Shown here: positions 5,669 through 7,644 of the stretch, in pieces | How positions within the stretch are numbered: position 1 is the stretch's first letter | Layout: the number at the start of each line of letters is the position of its first letter | Source of the DNA: Candidatus Competibacteraceae bacterium | Lineage (GTDB): Bacteria > Pseudomonadota > Gammaproteobacteria > Competibacterales > Competibacteraceae | Length of the DNA: 7,644 nt | Reading direction: 5' to 3' | NCBI GenBank assembly: GCA_020444985.1 | Contig: JAGRHK010000063.1 | Location: 1 to 7,644 of the forward strand | Translations under genes and position numbers: made by a program | Notes under the pieces: generated by a model | Database searches by the model: none | The model's input: only the letters and a program-made list of their open reading frames with translations | Told to the model about the DNA's origin: nothing

Positions 5669-6907
5669 ATGAGTCAGACTTCGCTTGATAAAAACCGGAT
5701 CAAGATTCTCTTGCTTGAAGGTCTTCACGCCAGCGCGGTGGAAGCGTTCCAGGCGGACGGCTACACCAATATCGATTATCGACCCAAATCCTTGCCCGAG
5801 CCGGAGTTGCTGGAGGCTATCGGCGACGCTTATTTCATCGGTATCCGTTCGGCAACCGGGTTGACCGCGCGCGTTTTTGAGCGCGCCCCACGGTTGATCG
5901 GCGTGGGTTGTTTTTGCATCGGCACCAACCAGGTGGATCTGGATGCTGCTCAGGAACGGGGCATTCCTGTGTTCAACGCGCCTTTTTCCAATACCCGCAG
6001 CGTAGCGGAGCTTGTATTGGCGGAAATCGTCCTGCTGCTGCGCGGTATCCCGCAACGCAACGCGGCCGCTCATCGCGGCGGCTGGGTGAAGACCGCCGCC
6101 GGTTCCCATGAGGCGCGCGGTAAGTGTTTGGGCATTATTGGTTACGGCCATATCGGCACCCAGGTTGGGTTACTGGCCGAGGCGCTCGGCATGCGCGTCG
6201 TATTTTATGATATAGAAACCAAGCTGGTCCTTGGCAACGCGCAACCGCTGCCGTCCCTGGAGATCGTGCTGGAAATGGCCGATGTGGTGACCCTGCATGT
6301 TCCGGAAACGCCGCAAACCTACCGTATGATCGGTGCTGAGCAACTGGCGCTCATGAAGCCGGGCGCTTGCCTGATCAACGCCGCCCGTGGCACCGTGGTG
6401 GACATCGCGGCGTTGACGGCGTCTCTGGAATCAAAGCGTCTGGCCGGCGCGGCTATCGACGTTTTTCCGGTCGAGCCAAAGGCGAATGAGGATGAATTCG
6501 TTTCCCCTCTGCGCGGCTTTGATAATGTGTTGCTGACCCCGCATGTGGGCGGCAGCACTGAGGAAGCGCAACAGAATATCGGTCTGGAAGTGGCCGGCAA
6601 GTTACTCAAATATAGTAACAACGGCTCGACCCTGAGCGCGGTCAACTTTCCAGAAGTGTCGTTGCCTGAACACCCTGGTAAACATCGACTGCTGCATATC
6701 CATCGCAACCAGCCCGGCGTGTTGTCCCAAATCAACGCTATCTTTTCCGAAGAGCAAATCAATATCGCCGGCCAATACCTGCAAACCAATGCCAGGATCG
6801 GTTATGTGGTGATTGACATCGACGCGCATGGGCGCGCGGAAACCCGGCAATTGCGAAAACGACTGGAGGAAGTTGCCGGTACGCTGCGCACGCGGATTCT
6901 GTATTGA
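5669..6907 (+). CDS. serA: D-3-phosphoglycerate dehydrogenase, E. coli type
   Basis: A 412-residue cytosolic enzyme that oxidises 3-phosphoglycerate to 3-phosphohydroxypyruvate with NAD+, the first step of serine synthesis. It matches E. coli SerA almost throughout, including CFCIGTNQVDLDAA (81-94) and NAPFSNTRSVAEL (103-115). The Rossmann motif is GYGHIG (158-163), with D181 for the NAD ribose. The catalytic set is R240, E269 and H292. The anion-site residues W139 and K141 are kept. The ACT domain (about 338-412) retains the serine-site residues H345, N347 and N365 within HIHRNQPGVL and INIAGQYLQT, so feedback inhibition by serine is expected. It is a tetramer in E. coli. ATG at 5669 aligns with the family N-terminus; only a weak AGG lies 5 nt upstream. 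A candidate promoter lies just ahead. No serC or serB is nearby. Confidence 0.97.
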   Translation: MSQTSLDKNRIKILLLEGLHASAVEAFQADGYTNIDYRPKSLPEPELLEAIGDAYFIGIRSATGLTARVFERAPRLIGVGCFCIGTNQVDLDAAQERGIPVFNAPFSNTRSVAELVLAEIVLLLRGIPQRNAAAHRGGWVKTAAGSHEARGKCLGIIGYGHIGTQVGLLAEALGMRVVFYDIETKLVLGNAQPLPSLEIVLEMADVVTLHVPETPQTYRMIGAEQLALMKPGACLINAARGTVVDIAALTASLESKRLAGAAIDVFPVEPKANEDEFVSPLRGFDNVLLTPHVGGSTEEAQQNIGLEVAGKLLKYSNNGSTLSAVNFPEVSLPEHPGKHRLLHIHRNQPGVLSQINAIFSEEQINIAGQYLQTNARIGYVVIDIDAHGRAETRQLRKRLEEVAGTLRTRILY

Positions 6908-7023
6908 AGGAATGGGGAAACCGGTGTTGGCAATGTTGAACAGAAATGTCCGGACGCTCAAGCGTTTGCCTGAATTGCTGTTTTCTGCTTTCTACATACA
7001 GTTTCCTAATCTTGAGGGGCGTC
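6908..7023. other. Intergenic region between serA and the DUF2058 gene
   Basis: A 116-nt AT-richer stretch. ACGCT-CA-AGCGT (6954-6965) is a short palindrome after serA, but it forms only a small hairpin and no clean T-run follows. A weak -35/-10 pair (TTGCTG at 6975, TACAGT at 6997, 16 nt apart) could serve the downstream gene but is poor. GAGGGG (7014-7019) is the Shine-Dalgarno site for the ATG at 7024. Confidence 0.3.
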
Positions 7024-7560
7024 ATGTCGTTACGGGATGAATTGCTGAAAGCGGGACTGGTTTCGGCGGATAAGGCCAAAAAACAGGCATCCGATGACCG
7101 TAAGCAGGATCACCAGCGTAAAAAGAATAAAGCATTGGCGGCTGAGGATGTGACGCATCAAGCGGAAGCGCGTCGTCAAGCGGAGATGGAAGCAGCGCGC
7201 AAACGGGAACGCGACCGACAACTGAATCTGGAGCGGGAAGCGGAGAAACAGCGGCGGGAAGCGGTTGCTCGCGCCCGTCAGTTGATCGACAGCCACCGTG
7301 TGAATGAACCGGATGCAGAGATTCCCTATAATTTTCTCGATAGTGACGGCCACTGGATTCGCCTGGTCCGTGTGACGCCCACCCAACGTAAGAGCTTGGC
7401 TACAGGACGGCTGGCCATCGTGCGTGGTGACCGTCATGCGTTCGATTTTGCCTTGGCGCCCCGAGAAACCGCAGGCAAGTTGCAGGAGTTCGCACCGGAA
7501 CGAGTGATCTTGCTGCATACAGAGAGCGAGAATCAGGAAGACGATTTTCGGGAAATTTGA
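7024..7560 (+). CDS. DUF2058 (YaiL-type) nucleoprotein-like coiled-coil protein
   Basis: A 178-residue soluble protein with the DUF2058 layout. The conserved start is LRDELLKAGLVSADKAKK. A highly charged Lys/Arg/Glu/Gln-rich helix, probably a coiled coil, spans about 15-90. A compact C-terminal region follows (about 95-166), with the IPYNF motif, TQRKSLATGRLAIVR and a final VILLH strand. The family includes E. coli YaiL, whose function is not established; a nucleic-acid role has been suggested from the basic helix. ATG at 7024 is chosen because GAGGGG lies 4 nt upstream of it and the family N-terminus aligns there. The frame is open back to an ATG at 6946, but those extra 26 residues are hydrophobic, lack family similarity and lack a ribosome site. 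The tail is acidic (EDDFREI). Confidence 0.88.
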   Translation: MSLRDELLKAGLVSADKAKKQASDDRKQDHQRKKNKALAAEDVTHQAEARRQAEMEAARKRERDRQLNLEREAEKQRREAVARARQLIDSHRVNEPDAEIPYNFLDSDGHWIRLVRVTPTQRKSLATGRLAIVRGDRHAFDFALAPRETAGKLQEFAPERVILLHTESENQEDDFREI

Positions 7561-7578
7561 ACTTTTTGGGTTGATAGC

Positions 7579-7644
7579 ATGGAATCTTCAATGAATTCTT
7601 CATCTGAAGCGAACCGGGATCCCCATTTGGCGCATCCTGGCGTG
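7579..7644 (+). CDS. 5' end of an unidentified gene (partial)
   Basis: An ATG at 7579 opens a frame of 22 codons that is still open at the right edge. It lies 18 nt after the DUF2058 stop on the same strand. The visible residues are Ser/Asn-rich at first (MESSMNSSSEA) and then read DPHLAHPGV. The Shine-Dalgarno match upstream is poor (GGGTTGAT). A second in-frame ATG at 7591 is preceded by GGAATC and may be the true start. No family can be recognised from so few residues. The call rests on spacing, strand and an open frame, so it is tentative. Confidence 0.35.
   Translation, partial: MESSMNSSSEANRDPHLAHPGV

Noticed and set aside
6954..6965. ACGCT-CA-AGCGT palindrome after serA as a terminator
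   Set aside because: The loop would be only two bases unless the stem shrinks to four pairs, and no continuous T-run follows.

Overview
The window is GC-rich, densely packed bacterial chromosome. It looks gammaproteobacterial, mainly because the D-3-phosphoglycerate dehydrogenase matches the E. coli SerA type nearly end to end, with catalytic residues at the same numbers, and because a DUF2058 (YaiL-type) gene follows it. A more exact placement, for example among environmental lineages such as Competibacteraceae, is only a guess. No mobile elements, CRISPR arrays, tRNAs or rRNAs were seen.

Region 1 (about 1-3947, plus strand) is a tightly overlapping operon. Its four complete genes encode a PRTase_2-TRSP phosphoribosyltransferase, a HAD phosphatase, a PRTase_1/StiP phosphoribosyltransferase with a C-terminal PELOTA RNA-binding domain, and a TIM-barrel C-C bond lyase of the HpcH/HpaI-citrate lyase beta type. 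Junctions overlap by 13, 1 and 4 nt. A frame entering from the left edge also ends with a 4-nt TTGA overlap on the first gene, so the operon probably starts upstream. This gene set is the predicted biosynthetic module that comparative genomics links to the tellurium-resistance (Ter) stress systems, proposed to make a nucleoside-like or nucleotide-derived small molecule. No Ter protein gene (TerC, TerD, TerB, TerY) lies in the window. To my knowledge the product is not known. This is the most interesting part of the sequence.

Region 2 (4007-5578, minus strand, convergent with the operon) is a 523-residue membrane polyferredoxin. A NapH-like half (four or five membrane segments, two CxxxCP motifs, two ferredoxin-type clusters) is followed by a hydrophobic segment preceded by an arginine pair, then a NapG-like half with four more cluster motifs. 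It probably carries electrons between the quinone pool or cytoplasm and a periplasmic acceptor, but no partner enzyme is nearby.

Region 3 (5579-7644) starts with a short divergent intergenic region carrying a plausible sigma-70 promoter. It is followed by serA (first step of serine synthesis), a DUF2058 coiled-coil protein, and the first codons of a gene that runs off the right edge. Regions 2 and 3 look like ordinary housekeeping or respiratory genes with no visible functional tie to the operon.
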